Positions 48,994 through 62,300 of a stretch of DNA of 64,000 bases are shown here, one piece after another. This DNA is from Hippophae tibetana. Lineage: Eukaryota; Streptophyta; Magnoliopsida; Rosales; Elaeagnaceae. Numbering within the stretch: position 1 is the stretch's first letter; every line of letters starts with the position of its first letter. The notes under the pieces are model-generated. The model saw only the letters and a program-made list of their open reading frames with translations. It was not told the origin of the DNA and made no database searches. Location of the stretch: NCBI GenBank assembly GCA_037013495.1, contig CM072801.1, positions 16,235,501 to 16,299,500 on the forward strand, given 5' to 3'. Made by a program: the position numbers and the translations under genes.

Positions 48994-51900
48994 TATTGGA
49001 AATGAATTTAAATAAAAATGTTTTTATTATTTATGATCTTTATTTTCATAATTATGTTACCATTATTTTCATAATTATGTGTCTGTTAATTTATGACCGT
49101 TATTTTCATAAATTATGTGACCGTTACACATAATTTTTTAACTACAAATATTGCCCTCAGTTTTAAAACATAAAAAAACAACTCTTGGTAGCAAACTAAA
49201 AAAAATATAGAAAATTGTTTTTGAATTTTTCCGAGCAACATAAATATTTGAGAGGTGTAGTATTCCGGACTCATCAGTACAGTGAAGCTTTGAGATAGAA
49301 AAAGATTCTGGGCTGTTTTATCCTGAGGAAGATGAGGTTATGTTTGCTTGCACAAATTTGGACAGAGCCATGAAACGTCTTAAAGAGAGCGACGTAGTCC
49401 ACGACTCAACCCAAGTAGTATATTTCAGTATATCGGTAATATTGTTCTTACATATTTTTTCACATATTTGTTTCAACAATTTTAAGACGATTTCTATTTT
49501 CCATGTATACTAAAATGTTAACTGTTAATTTCAACAAACCATTCTATTTTGAAGGATTACACTTTAAAAGATGGAGACAAAAAATGTTATTTTTTTAACC
49601 ATTAAAAAGGTCGCTTATGCTATTACTATTAAAAAACCAACATTATCTACTCCTTCTACTAAAGCTATAACTAAAGATTTAGACACCTGGATGGAAAATG
49701 ATTTTCTATGCAAAAAACTTTTATTCTTAATGGATTAGCTAATGACTTGTATGACTATTATAATTCCGATTAATCTGCTAAGGAAATTTGGGATGCACTT
49801 CAGAAGAAGTACGACATTGAGAAAGCTAGAACAAAGAAGTATGCTGTTAGTAGATATATGAAGTACCAAATGGTTGATGGAAAATATGTAGAAGTTCATC
49901 ACACGAACTGTAGAACATAACACATGTAATAACTTCTGAAGGTATGTCTTTAGATGAACAATTTCAAGTTGCTATTATTATAGATAATTTATCCCCTGCA
50001 TGAAAATATTTTAAGAATGCACTTAGATATAAAACTAATGAATTTTCTTTAGAAAATCTTATAACCCGTCCAATAATAGAAGAAGAAGCCCAAAAATAAT
50101 ATAAAAAATATGAAGTACTCATTGTCTCAAACAAAAATACCAATAAGAAATCATCCTCTACAATTCTGAAACCTAAAAGAAGAAATATGAAAAATCATAA
50201 TCATAATAATAACCAAAACCGTAACCACCAAAATAGAAACAGAAACTATCTTCCTTAGAATGGACCTCAACCCCCCCAAGAAATAACACATTTATGTGTT
50301 ATAGTTGAAACAAACCTGACAACTTGGATAGGAACTATCGAAATAGGAATCGTCCTACCCCACAGGCGAACCTTACCGAAGATCAACTTATTGCAATGAT
50401 ATCTGAAATCAATTTTGTTGGTGGATCTGAGAGGTGGTGGGTGGACACTGGTACTTCTCGCCATGTTTGCTATGATCAAGACATGTTCAAGTCCTACTCT
50501 GAGTCTAAGGATAAGAAAGTGTTGTTGGGTGACTCCTACTCCACTAAAGTTGCTGGTACTGGCGAGGTGGAATTAAAGTTTACCTCTGGAAAGACTATCA
50601 TCTTGAAGGATGTCCTGCATACTCCAGAGATGAGAAAGAACTTAGTTTTGGGATATCTTCTTTACAAAGATGAGTTTACTCAAACTATATAGGCTAATTT
50701 ATATATAATAACTAAAAATAATATTTTTTGTTCGGAAAAGGTATGCCACTAATGGCATGTTTAAATTGAATATTGAGTTCTTTTAATATTTGACATGCTA
50801 GACTTTTTCATGTTAATAAACGCATAATCAAGAACATGAGTAGCTTAGAACTAATTCCTAAACTATCTTTGAATGATTTTGAAAAATGTGAATTTTGTAG
50901 TCAAGTTAAAATAACAAAAACTTCACATGAGTCAATAGTGAGAGAATCTGAACCTTTAGACTTAATACACTCTAACATATGTGAACTTGATGGAAATTTA
51001 ACAAGAAATGGAAAACACTATTTTATAACTTTTATTGATGATTATTTAGATTATACTTATGTATACCTAAATAAAAGTAAAGTGTTGGACGTGTTTAAAA
51101 TATTTATGACTGAAATTGAAAATCAACTTAATAGGAAAATAAAAAGGTTTCAAAGTGATAGAGACACTGAATATGATTCTAATATTTTCAATGATTTTTA
51201 TAAAACTCATGAAGTCATTCATGAAAAAAATGTACCTTATTCTCCTTAAATGAATGGCAATATTGAAAGGAAAAAATAAAACTTTTAATGAATCAATTGT
51301 TGCAATTTTATTAAACTCTCGTACTATTTCACATTGGTGGGAAGAAATTTTGTTATCTGTTTGATATGTGCTATATAGAGTGCATAAATCTACTAATAAA
51401 ATTTCACCATATGAAATTTTGAAAAATAAGAAATTTTATTAACTTATTTTAAAACTTGGGGTTGTTTAGTCTATGTTAGGATCTCTGATCCTAAAAAAAC
51501 AATAAAAAATAAAAATAAACTTGTTAGTAGAGCATATGAATGTGTGTTCATAGGATATACTGTGAATAATAAAGCTTATAAATTCTATGACTTAAATGAT
51601 CATGTAGTTATAGAATCAAATGATGCTAATTTCTATGAATATATGTTTCTTTTTAAATTGAAGAATAGTGGGGGCTCATCTTCTAGTAGTTTACCTATAA
51701 CTAGAACTAGTGAGCAAAATATGGAATTAAACACTGAATTTAGGAGAAGTAAACGAGCTCAAACCTCTAAGGATTTTGGGTTTGATTTTTATGTTTATAC
51801 CTTAGAGGAAGATCCTCAAATTCTTCAAGAACCCTTATCTTCTTTAGATGCCAACTTATGGGAAGAAGCCATAAATGATGAAATGGACTCTCTTGAGTAT

Positions 51901-54435
51901 AATAGAATTTGGAATTTAGTTGACTTACCTCCTAGTTACAAAACCATACGATATAAATGGATACTAAAGAAGAAATTAAAACCATATGGTACTATTGAAA
52001 AATACAAAGCTCGTCTTATTGCCAAAGAGTATAAGCAAAGAGAAAATGTAGATTTCTTTGATACCTTTTCACCAATCACACGAATAACTTTCATACATGT
52101 ACTTTTCTCTCTTGTTGTTATCCATGATTTAGTAGTGCACCAAATGGATGTTTAGACTGCCTTCTTAAATGGTGATTTAGAAGAAGAGATTTATATGGAC
52201 CAACTTGAGGGTTTTATTGTCTCAGATCAAGAAAAATAAAATTTGTAAACTAGATAAATCCCTTTATGGTCTAAAATAAGAACCTAAGAAATGGCATAAA
52301 AATTTTAATAATCTAGTTATCCCACATTAATTCAAAATAAATGAAAATGACAAATGCATCTATTATAAATCAGAAAATGACATTTGCACTATTATATGTT
52401 TATATGTGGATGCCATGATTATTTTTGGGTCAAATATTCATGTTAATGTGAAAATTTTGTTGTGTATTAACTTTGATATGAAAGACCTTGGATAAGGGAG
52501 TAATCCTTGGTATAAAAATTACTAGATTTGAAAAGGGACTTTTTCTAAATCAATCTCATTAGATTGAGAAGATCTTAAAGAAATATAATTACTTTAACTG
52601 CAAACCTACATGTACTTCTTATGGTCCTAGTGCAAATTTGTTCAAGAACACCGGAGATAGTGTTAGACAAACTAAGTATGCAAACATCATTGGTAGCTTA
52701 CATTATGCTATTGAATGCACTAGACCAAACATAGCTTATGTTGTGGGATTACTATGCACGTTTACCAGTAGATCTAGTATAGAGCATTATAATGCTATTA
52801 AAAGGGTCATGAGATACCTGAAGAGAATTATGAACCTTGGATTACATTATAAGAAGTTTCTTGCTTTTCTAGAAGAATACAACCATGTTGATTAGAACAC
52901 TCTATCAGAAGACTCCAAAGTAACTAGTGGCTATATATTTAGCATTTTTGGTAGAGATGTTTCTTGGAAGTCTAAGAAACATACAATATTGGATCAATCT
53001 ATGATGGAGTCTGAAATGATAGTACTAGCTATTGCTAGTGTAGAAGCAGACTGGTTAAGAAGTCTGTTATGTGAGTTCCCTTTATGGGAAAAACCAATAC
53101 CAACTTTCCTGATCCACTGCGATAGTATCATGGCTATTGCAAAGATTTAGAACCGTTATTACAATGACAAGAGACGATAGATACACAATACTATTAAAGA
53201 ATTTCTCTTTACATGAGTTGTAAGAGTGGATCATGTACGTACTAATGAAAATTTGGTTGATCCTTTGATGAAAGGATTAATAAGAGAGAAGGTTTTCAAA
53301 ACCTCAAAATGAATGAGACTGATGCCTTTATAATGAAGAGTTACTCGTGATGGTAACCCAACTTATAGACTGGAGATCCCAAGAAATAAGTTCAATGGGT
53401 AATAACAAGTCATGAAGTGATATGAGATGAATCATGTTATTATGAAGTCCCATTCTATATTGTTAGAAGCATGAAGTCCTGAAGCGATAGAAATGATGAG
53501 TTAATTATTAAAACTCTTAATAAGTTCTATACTCTATGTAGAGTAGAGTACATAGCTACATGAGTACTCTTGATAGACTCACATATGTGAATGTGGAAGT
53601 GTGGTCGCTTCTTATGTAAATTTTACGCAAAATTTACTAAAACATTCACTATACTGGGATACACGTGTATGGCCGTAAAGCACGGGCTTTTCGAACTACA
53701 CCTTGGAAATGTTGTGTGTGTAATGTTAGAGATAAAGTTCAAAACTATGAGTTACTCTAGTATATTCTAAAACATCAACACTATGCAAAAGTTTAAGTCG
53801 ATAGACACCTTTTGTTTATGCACAATCTTATACTTTTAATTGACCAGTTGCTCGATGAAATTATTTTTGTGTAAAATTAAAGTGGGGGATTGTTGGAAAT
53901 GAATTTAAATAATTTTTTTATTATTTATGATCGTTATTTTCATAATTATGTGACCATTATTTTCATAATTATGTCTCTGTTTTATGACCATTATTTTCAT
54001 AATCATGTTTCCGTTTTATGACCGTTATTTTCATAATTATGTGTGTTATTTTATGATCATTATTTTCATAAATTATGTGATCGTTACACATAATTTTTCA
54101 ACTATAAATATTGCACTCAGTTTTAGAACACAAAAAAACAACTCAAAAACTACTCTTGGTAGCAAACCAAAGAAAAATATAGAAAATTGTTTTTGAAATT
54201 TTCCGAGCAACATAAATATTTGAAAGATGTAGTATTCCGGACTTATCAGTGCAGTGAAGCTTCGAGACAAAAAGATTTTGGGTTGTTTTATCCTAGGACG
54301 ACGAGGCTGTGTTTGCTTGTACAAATTTGGGTAGAGCTGTGAAACGTCTTAAAGAAAAAGGACGTAATCCGCGATTCAACCCAAGCAATATATTTTAATA
54401 TATCGGTAATATTGTTTTTACATATTTTTCCAACA
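48994..54435 (+). mobile_element. Ty1/Copia element, complete in outline, with LTRs and target duplication
   Basis: Left LTR 48994-49478 and right LTR 53891-54435, with TTTTC duplicated at 48989-48993 and 54436-54440. Polypurine tract AGTGGGGGAT at 53881-53890. Plus-strand parts in order: gag (49500-50280), zinc-knuckle region and protease with WWVDTGTSRHVC (50290-50690), GAG-pre-integrase and integrase (50780-51420; CEFCSQVK..., FITFIDDYLDYTYVY), RT (51880-52500; WILKKKLKPYGTIEKYKARL) and RNase H (52640-53300; TRPNIAYVVGLLCTF). Broken, with many breaks; the LTRs are similar but clearly diverged, so of middle age. Same family as the partial copy at 56.0 kb. Confidence 0.92.
53925..54085 (+). 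repeat. Minisatellite in the Copia LTR (U3)
   Basis: TTATGACCRTTATTTTCATAATTATGT-like units of about 25-35 bases occur about five times in the right LTR, and fewer times (about three) in the left LTR at 49020-49140. This accounts for most of the length difference (545 versus 485) between the two LTRs. Confidence 0.8.
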
Positions 54436-54465
54436 TTTTCGATGTTAGTTTTCGAGAAAATTTAA
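54436..54465 (+). pseudogene. DUF538 family gene, last surviving piece with stop codon
   Basis: After the right target copy (TTTTC) the plus strand reads SMLVFEKI and then TAA at 54463-54465, matching the usual DUF538 ending (..FPVSVFE..). The three pieces together stay in one open frame (42078-42298, 48936-48993, 54436 onward, counting one copy of the target repeat), but the gene has no front and is separated by about 12 kb of retrotransposons. Confidence 0.7.
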
Positions 54466-56030
54466 AATGGATATATACATGTTACTTTGTGGTTAACCAT
54501 GTAATATGCAATTCAATATCATCTCTAATCTAAGTTACGTGATTGAATAATTATTTGATTTTTTTTAATTTAAAAAGAAATTTACATGTTGTGTAATTAT
54601 TATGCAATTGTATTGATGATTTTTTTTTAAATCTAACTACCTAAATAAAGTTTTCTCATGGATGATACAAATTAGTAAGGAAAGAATACAAGAATATGCT
54701 TAAAATTAATAAATTATTCTTTAAGAAACAAGAAACAAAACTTTATTCTATAAGAGACAAAACAAGCAAAATTACTTTAGATGTAACTAAAAATATATAA
54801 GTTATTCAATTTTTAAAATTTTTATATAACTAATCACATAATTTCATAATTATGTGATTAAAATGTTCCCTATTTTGAGTAGAAAATAAATAATTATAAA
54901 TAAATAATTTTATAATTATGTGACTAAAATATTTTAATTTTAAAATTTGAATGACTAATATCTCTTATAAATACTATGTAATCAAAATATTAGATTAATA
55001 CAAATAAAATAATTTAAAAAATCGTTGGGACACAAAAGAAAATGCTTATTTGTAAGTCTCATAATGTCCAAATCTTGTACGCTACCAAATTCATTGTAGA
55101 TACGAAAACTACGTGATACTGCCCAAATCTCAAAGCGAGGATGATTTTGCGTAGAGGTTAAATCGTATTAGTGATGTTCATTTCGGGTTATTTATGTTAT
55201 ATTCTATGATTAAACGTGATAGGTTATTGTATTAATTAACATAAAAAGATTATTTAAGTTTTTAGATTTTTTTCATTTTTTTATGTTGATTATTTAAAAT
55301 ATTAAAAAATAATAAGATTTTTAATAACATGACAAAACTACTGATAAATTTTTATTATCTATATTGTATTGTGTTAATATAATGTTAAACATTTACATCC
55401 TTAATTAAGAGAATATTGTTCTAAAATGATGTTTTGATAAAAAAACATTTGGCAGAATTACTGCAAAGATTTTCTAAATTAAAAGTAAGATACAAGAATA
55501 AAAATAACAAAATAGGTGATAAGAAATAATAATAAAAACTCATAATTATACAACACCGGCGACAAGGTACACCAATGACAAAGATTCAATGATGTTCTCC
55601 AAAATTATACACTTTATCCAAATAAATACTCAAAAATTTATTTATGTTTTTGAATTTTATTTTATATAGATTTAGTTATATTGAAATCAAGCTAATCCTA
55701 AGTTAGTATAATATATATTATATTTTATCTAAATTATATATTTATTGTTTTAAAATACCTCTAACTTTTTGTTATAAACATTATTTAAGTTATTTAATTA
55801 AATATTGAGAATATAAAATCATGTAATTATTTTATAATTTATTTTTATTGTTTAAAACTAGTATGTATTAACAATATGTCAAAGTTGTTTATTATAAAGA
55901 GATTATATATTACTTTTACCTTTATAATATCCATATAAATAAATACATTATTAAAAAAAGTTAAAAAAAACAACAAGGATGAAAAACACGAGAAATTCTT
56001 TAACACACCATGCTATTTTTCAAATCCCAT
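54466..56030. other. AT-rich spacer
   Basis: The first part may be former DUF538 3' UTR. 55030-55170 has a more mixed composition, but no gene or element was recognised. The remainder is AT-rich. Confidence 0.4.
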
Positions 56031-57459
56031 TCTAAATTCAAGCAGTTCATTCCAGGTTATCGGTAATATTGTTTCAATACTGATATATTAAACTTGTTTA
56101 AACAATTTTAAGACGATTATATCTGCCATGACTACTGAAATGCTAACTGCTTATCTAAACAAACCATTCCGTTTTGAGGGACTATACTTTAAAAGATGGA
56201 GACAAAAAATGTTGTTTTTCTTAACCATGAAAAAAGTCGTTTATGCTCTTACTACTGAAAAACCAATACAGTCCAATCCTCCTACTGAAGCTGAAACTAA
56301 AGATTTAGACACCTGGATGGAAAATAATTTTCTATGCAAAAATTATATTCTTAACGGTTTAGCTGATGACTTGTATGATTATTATAACTATGATAAGTTT
56401 GCTAAGGAAATTTGGGAAGCATTTCAAAAGAAGTACAACACTGAGGAAGCTGGAACTAAGAAGTATGTTGTCAGTAGATACATGAAGTTTCAAATGATTG
56501 ATGGAAAATCAGTGGAAGCTCAATCACACGAACGACAGAAGATAGCACACGAAATAACTTCTGAAGGTATGACTTTAGATGAACAATTTCAAGTAGCTGT
56601 TATAATAGATAAATTACCCCCTGCTTGGAAAGATTTTAAGAATACACTTAGGCATAAAACTAAGGAATTTTCTTTAGAAAGTCTTATAACCCGTTTGAGA
56701 ATAGAAGAAGAAGCGCGAAAGAAAGACCAAAGAGATGAAGTACTCGTAGTCTCAAATAACAGTACCAATAAGAAACTCTCATCTACAATTCTGAAACCTA
56801 AAGGTAGACATATGAAATCGCATAATCGTAATAATAACCAAAACCGTAACCACCAAAATAGAAATAGAAACTATCCTTTTCAGAATGGACCTCAACCCCC
56901 TTAAGGAATAACACATTCATGTGTTATAGTTGTAACAGACCTGACCCCATGGCTAGGAACTGCCGAAACAGGAATCGTCCTGCCCCACAGGTGAACCTTA
57001 CCGAAGATCAATTTATTGCCATGATATCTGAAGTCAATTTTTTTGGTGGATTCGAGGGGTGGTGGGTGGACACCGGTGCTTCTCACCATATCTGCTATGA
57101 TCGAGACAAGTTCAAGTCCTATTCTGATTCTCAGGATAAGAAAGTGCTACTAGGCGACTCCCATTCCACTAAAGTTGCTGGTACTGGTGAAGTCGTATTG
57201 AAGTTTACCTCTGGAAAGATTTTCATCTTGAAGCATGTCCTGCATACTCCATAGATGAGAAAGAACTTAGTTTCAGGCTATCTTCTTAACAAAGTTGGGT
57301 TTACTCAAACTATAGGGGCTGATTTATATACCATAACTAAAAATAATATATTTGTTGGGAAAGGATACGCCACTCATGGAATGTTTAAATTAAATGTTGA
57401 AATCAATAAACCTCTTCTTCTACTTATATGTTGAGTTCTTTTAATGTTTGGCATGCTAG
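56031..57459 (+). mobile_element. Third Ty1/Copia copy: LTR remnant, gag, protease; cut by a younger LTR element
   Basis: The same family as the element at 48994. A short LTR end (about 56040-56106, containing TATCGGTAATATTGTTTC) precedes a gag of 258 aa that begins at 56128 (MTTEMLTAYLNKPF; UBN2-type gag with KRWRQKMLFFLTMKK and KDLDTWMENNFLC). A CYSCNRPDPMARNC knuckle and a protease with WWVDTGASHHIC follow (56920-57254). It is better preserved than the 48994 copy. It stops at GCTAG (57455-57459) in the GAG-pre-integrase region, where the LARD-like element is inserted; the rest must lie beyond the window. Most of the 5' LTR is not visible. Broken. Confidence 0.88.
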
Positions 57460-59264
57460 TGATGAGTGCTCAAAAAGCACTAAAATAACCATGATTTTAT
57501 GCACATTAATTGATTAAAAATATATATATTTATATGTTTTATCATATATTTATATAAATTTGTCTTTTTCGGAATCACGGGTATTTTTATTGTTTTTCAA
57601 GTATTTTGGCTTAAAAATGCAACTTAAAAACTAAAAGAGGAATACTGGAAGCAATACATCACAAATATATTAATAAATAAATGGGGAAAGGTCAACAAAT
57701 ATGGAAAAATTGGACAAAATGGGTCAAAAAGAACAAAAATATCAGAAAGGAGAAAATCGCGCCGCCGCGCCGCCCAACCGCCGCGCCCCAACGCCCAGCT
57801 CCGCCCCAAGCTGCGCGCGGTCCTGTTCATCCGCGGTACTGTGCAGTCGCCCCCCGTCATGCTGACGTCATCAAATGACGTCAGCAATCACTAATCCGTG
57901 TTTTTACATTTTTTTAACATTTTTTTCTCTACTTTTTCTCTCCATCCTCACCTATAAATACCCCCCTTCCCTTCACTTCAAAACACACCTTCAAAACCTC
58001 CAAATACATTCTTTTCTCTCTTTCTTTCTCTCTTTTCTTAGATTTTTAGTTTTTCTTATGTTTTCTTAGTTTTTAGCTTTTCTTAGTTAATTTCTCTTAG
58101 ATTTAGAGTTCTTCCCTTTTTGGGAAGAACTAGTTATGTTTTTGTAATATTTTAGCTCTTTGATTCAATAAATGGGAGTGCAAATTCCGCTTGGAGTTTT
58201 TCCGGCAATAGAAATAGCGTCGAAGTTCTGTAAGGATTTTATTTTCTTTACAGTTATTTTTATGCTTTATTCTTACATGTTATATTTAATTTGTCTGTGG
58301 TTAAATTTAACTATGCTGACTGTTTAGTAAACATGATGTAATAATGACGTTGTTATGCTTGCGAAATATTAAATAGGTAAAAAATCTTTAAAATGAATTG
58401 ATTTTATTTTTATTCAAGATTTTATATTAAGAATGTTAGAGAGAAATATATTATTTTTCATTACAAACTTAAACCTGAAAATTAGATTTTAAGGTTTAGT
58501 TATCCGGTCTAATTTAGAGTAGTGCTCTTTTATTTGTTGGTACAATCGCCCGGTAGTTAGAGTGAAACTCTATTTCAAAAGTTTTTATAAGAATTATTAT
58601 CTGAAAATGTATTGACGACATGTTTTCGGTAGTGGTTTTAAAACTTGAAAGTTAGTACTCGGATAACTAAATTCTTAGGTTTAATTTGGACACCTTGAAT
58701 AAAGTTTAAACTGTCTAACCCCACCAAAGGTGGCATTTAAATGGTTCATTTTCAATCTCTTAGAAAAAAGGAATTAATTTAATTAAGCATATTAGTTATC
58801 AACCCCACCCATAGGTGTTAATTGATTTGTTTAGTTAACAAAGAATATCTAACCCCACCAAAGGTGGTATTCATACAAAAAAGGGAGAATCAATAAATAT
58901 CAATTCATATCTTTAATAACCTAAATAATATGAGCAAGCATAATTAACTTAGTTATTATATCCATAAATACTCCGCCATTATAAATGATAAAATTTGCAT
59001 AAATGTTTATTGAATCTATGTTTATTTTAATGTCAATAGATTAAAAACACAAAACCCCAAAATATCGTGACAGGATGTTTAGGATTTAATTTCGTTTTTA
59101 AAAGTTTGAATAATAAATTAAAAACCACATACATTCCTTCTTTAGATCGACCTTGGGAGTATACTTATCATTTTCTTCGAAATGATTCGTGCACTTGCGA
59201 GAGTTTTATAAATATTAAAACCAAAGTATTGGCAAGAATCGGCGATGCCGGTTTTCGCTCATCA
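57460..59264 (+). repeat. Left LTR of the LARD-like element
   Basis: 1805 bp, TG...CA ends within TGATGAG/CTCATCA inverted ends. GC-rich CGCC/GCGC block at about 57755-57870, TATAAATA at 57953-57960, AATAAA at 58167-58172. The ORFs at 57624-57887, 57681-57878 and 57875-58069 fall in this LTR and are not genes. Left flank GCTAG is the presumed target copy; its partner is outside the window. Confidence 0.95.
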
Positions 59265-59358
59265 AGTTTTTGGCGCCGTTGCCGGGGATTTGGTCATCAA
59301 ATTTTTGGCACCGTTGCCGGGGATTTGGTCATCAAGTTTTTGGCGCCGTTGCCGGGAA
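59259..59358 (+). repeat. Triplicated LTR-end/primer-binding-site unit
   Basis: Three tandem units of 35 bases start at 59259, 59294 and 59329. Each contains TCATCA (the LTR terminus), a short A/T spacer and TGGCGCCGTTGCCGGGG (the second has TGGCACC). The first is the primer site directly after the LTR. Confidence 0.95.
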
Positions 59359-62300
59359 AGGAATAGTGGTTTTTAAATTATTTATCAAAATTTTAAAAAA
59401 CATTTTTGTGGTGTAAATAATTGTGATTTTTTTTTTGTTTTAATAAAAAAATAATAATCAAATTTCAAATTTCATAAGAAATAGAAATAAAAAATAAAAA
59501 ATAAAAAAATATATTTTTTTTCTTTTTTAGTAAAATAATTTAGAAATTTGAAATTTGAAGTAAAAAATTTACCGTTCATGAATAGTAAAAAAAAATTAAA
59601 AACTTAAAAACATAAAAAATTTTAAGATAAAAAATAAATTGTATAGTGTAAATAGTCAAATAAAATTACCGTTTATGAATAGTAAAAAAAAATTAAAAAA
59701 CTTAAAAACATAAAAAATTTTATGATAAAAAATAAATAGTATAGTGTAAATAGTCAAATAAAATTACCGTTCATTAATAGTAAAAAAAAAATAATAAATA
59801 AAAAAAATTAAGTTAATAAGAAATAATATAGCGTGAATAGTAAAAAAATTACCGTTCATGAATAGTAAATAAAAAAATAAAATAAAATAAAAAACTTAAT
59901 TTTTAATTTTCGTTTAATGTTTAGTTTTTATCTTAATTTTTTTAATAAAAATAATAATAAAAATGAATAAAAACAAAATAAAAAAAATAAATTTTTATTT
60001 TTATTTTATTTTCCTTTACCTTTTTCAATTTTATTTTATTTTTTTATTTTAGTTTATTTTATTTTAGTTTATTTTATTTTATTTTATTTTATTTTACTTT
60101 ATTTTATTTTATTTTATTTTATTTTATTTCAATTTTAATTTAATTTATTTTTATTCTTTTCTTTTCTTTTCTTTAACTATTTTTTTTTTCTCTCTTAATT
60201 TTTATTTAACTTAATTAACTTAGATTTTTCATTAACTTAATTAAATTAGATTTTTAGTTTACTTAACTTAATTAACTTAACTTTTTAATTAACTTAGATT
60301 ATTTTTTTACTTAACTAACTTAGATTTTTAACTTAGCTTTTTAATTAACTTAACTTAATTAACTTAAACTTTTTAATTAACTTTGATTAACTTACTTTTT
60401 TTTAATTAATTTAGATTTTTTTTAAAACTTAACCAACTTAGCTTTTTAATTAACTTAACTTAATTAACTTAGATTTTCTTTTACTTAATTAACTTAAATT
60501 TTTACTTAATATAACTTAATTAACTTAACTTTAATAACATGAAAAGTAAAGATCTAAGAGAGTTCTATCTAAGAGACTAGTTCCTGGATGCCTTTGTGCC
60601 ACTAGTCTTTCCTAGGAACGTTGTTCTGTCTAGAAGGATGGTTTTTAAGGAGCCTTTGCCCCACCATTTTTTCCTGGGAACACTCTTGGTTAATACTGAT
60701 TATGTTATTTTAACTTAAAAAAATAAAATTTGAAACTATCTCCAAAATTTTAAAGTTTTAATTACAATCTCAAGAGTTAGTTTCTTTGCTTGATCTAGGT
60801 ACAATTGTGTTATGATGCCTTAATTATTTGATTTGCACCTAGATGTGGGTTATCTAAAACCCTCAAGCATGCCCTTAGTTTTTGGTACAGAAAAATTTAA
60901 AAATCAATAGGGCATGTTTGAAACAATATAGGTAGACAACCTTGTCTTACTTGTAGGTTTGATTGACTCAATGATGAGGGGACATTGAGTTTACTTAAAA
61001 GGCAATCCCCAAGTTACGTCTTGCTAAGACGTTAAACTAAGCGCTGGATGGGAGGCAACCCATCATTTTAGGTAATTTTCTGTTATTTCTTTTCATTACT
61101 TAATTTTATTGTTTATTTTAGTTTAATAATTTTTAAATTGTTAAAACTAAAAATATTTGTTGAGATGTTAGAAGTTTACAGCGATCTGTCTGTATACACT
61201 TTAATGATGAATATGATGGATGCACCTGCATTTCTCCATTACTACTTACACATTCTCAGGAAATAGGTAATCTTTCTTCTCTTTTCTCTTTATCTTTAAT
61301 TTACAGTTGTTACATTGAGGACAATGTAAGTTTTAGGTTGGGGGTGGTGAAAAATTACCATGCTTAATTAGAAAAAAAAAGATTTAACAATTTAAAAATT
61401 AAAAAAAAAATTCACAAAAATTTATCATTTCTTTAAATCAAATTTAAGTAAATAGTTAAGTCTTTTGTACTGTTAGATTAATTTTTGAAAACATATCATG
61501 AAATATTTTGTAATTGTTTTTGATAATTAGTTAGTTTTTGTCATAACTAGTATTTCTTAATAAAATGTGGAAATTATATTAAACCCAAAATCGGTGTTTA
61601 TGAATTTTGTTTTTAGTAGAGACTACCCTTGTGAGATATAATTTGAGCCTAATTTCTTTTATTCAGAGTGGAATATATATTTTTTCTACTCCAAACACAT
61701 TTCTTATTTATTCAAATTTTTAGATGATCTCTATAGGTATTAGCATTGAATGTATGAATTTTTTCTCATCTTAATAGAGTATCATATATTTTTTATTATT
61801 ATTTTTGTTTAGATTAAACGATTTGAGTAGAAATTGATAGTATATGCTTATATCTCATTCATGCATGACTGCTACAAAAAACAAAAAGACATATATGGGG
61901 TTACCTAAACCAAGATCAAACAGAAAAGCCACAAAATTAACCACTCACCAAATTCCAAAAAAATGTAGAATGTGTACATGGGTTGACTCTCTAAAATATA
62001 CATATATTGAAAAAATAAATAGAGAGATAAAAAATATAGTATCATCTACATACTATGACCCATAATTGCCTACAAAGTTGTGAGTAAAGGCTAAATACAA
62101 AATAAAGATATAGGAAGTAATTCCCTAAAAAATCATTGCAATTTCTTCATTTGTAAAAAGCATATATCTTGAAATTCTTTCTTAATGAGTTTGATTTATG
62201 CATGAAAATAATTTTTATATATGATATCTTTATAATTTATACATTTGATTCCTTTCATGAGATCAATGTTAAAATAACACTTTGAGCCTTTATTCTTTAT

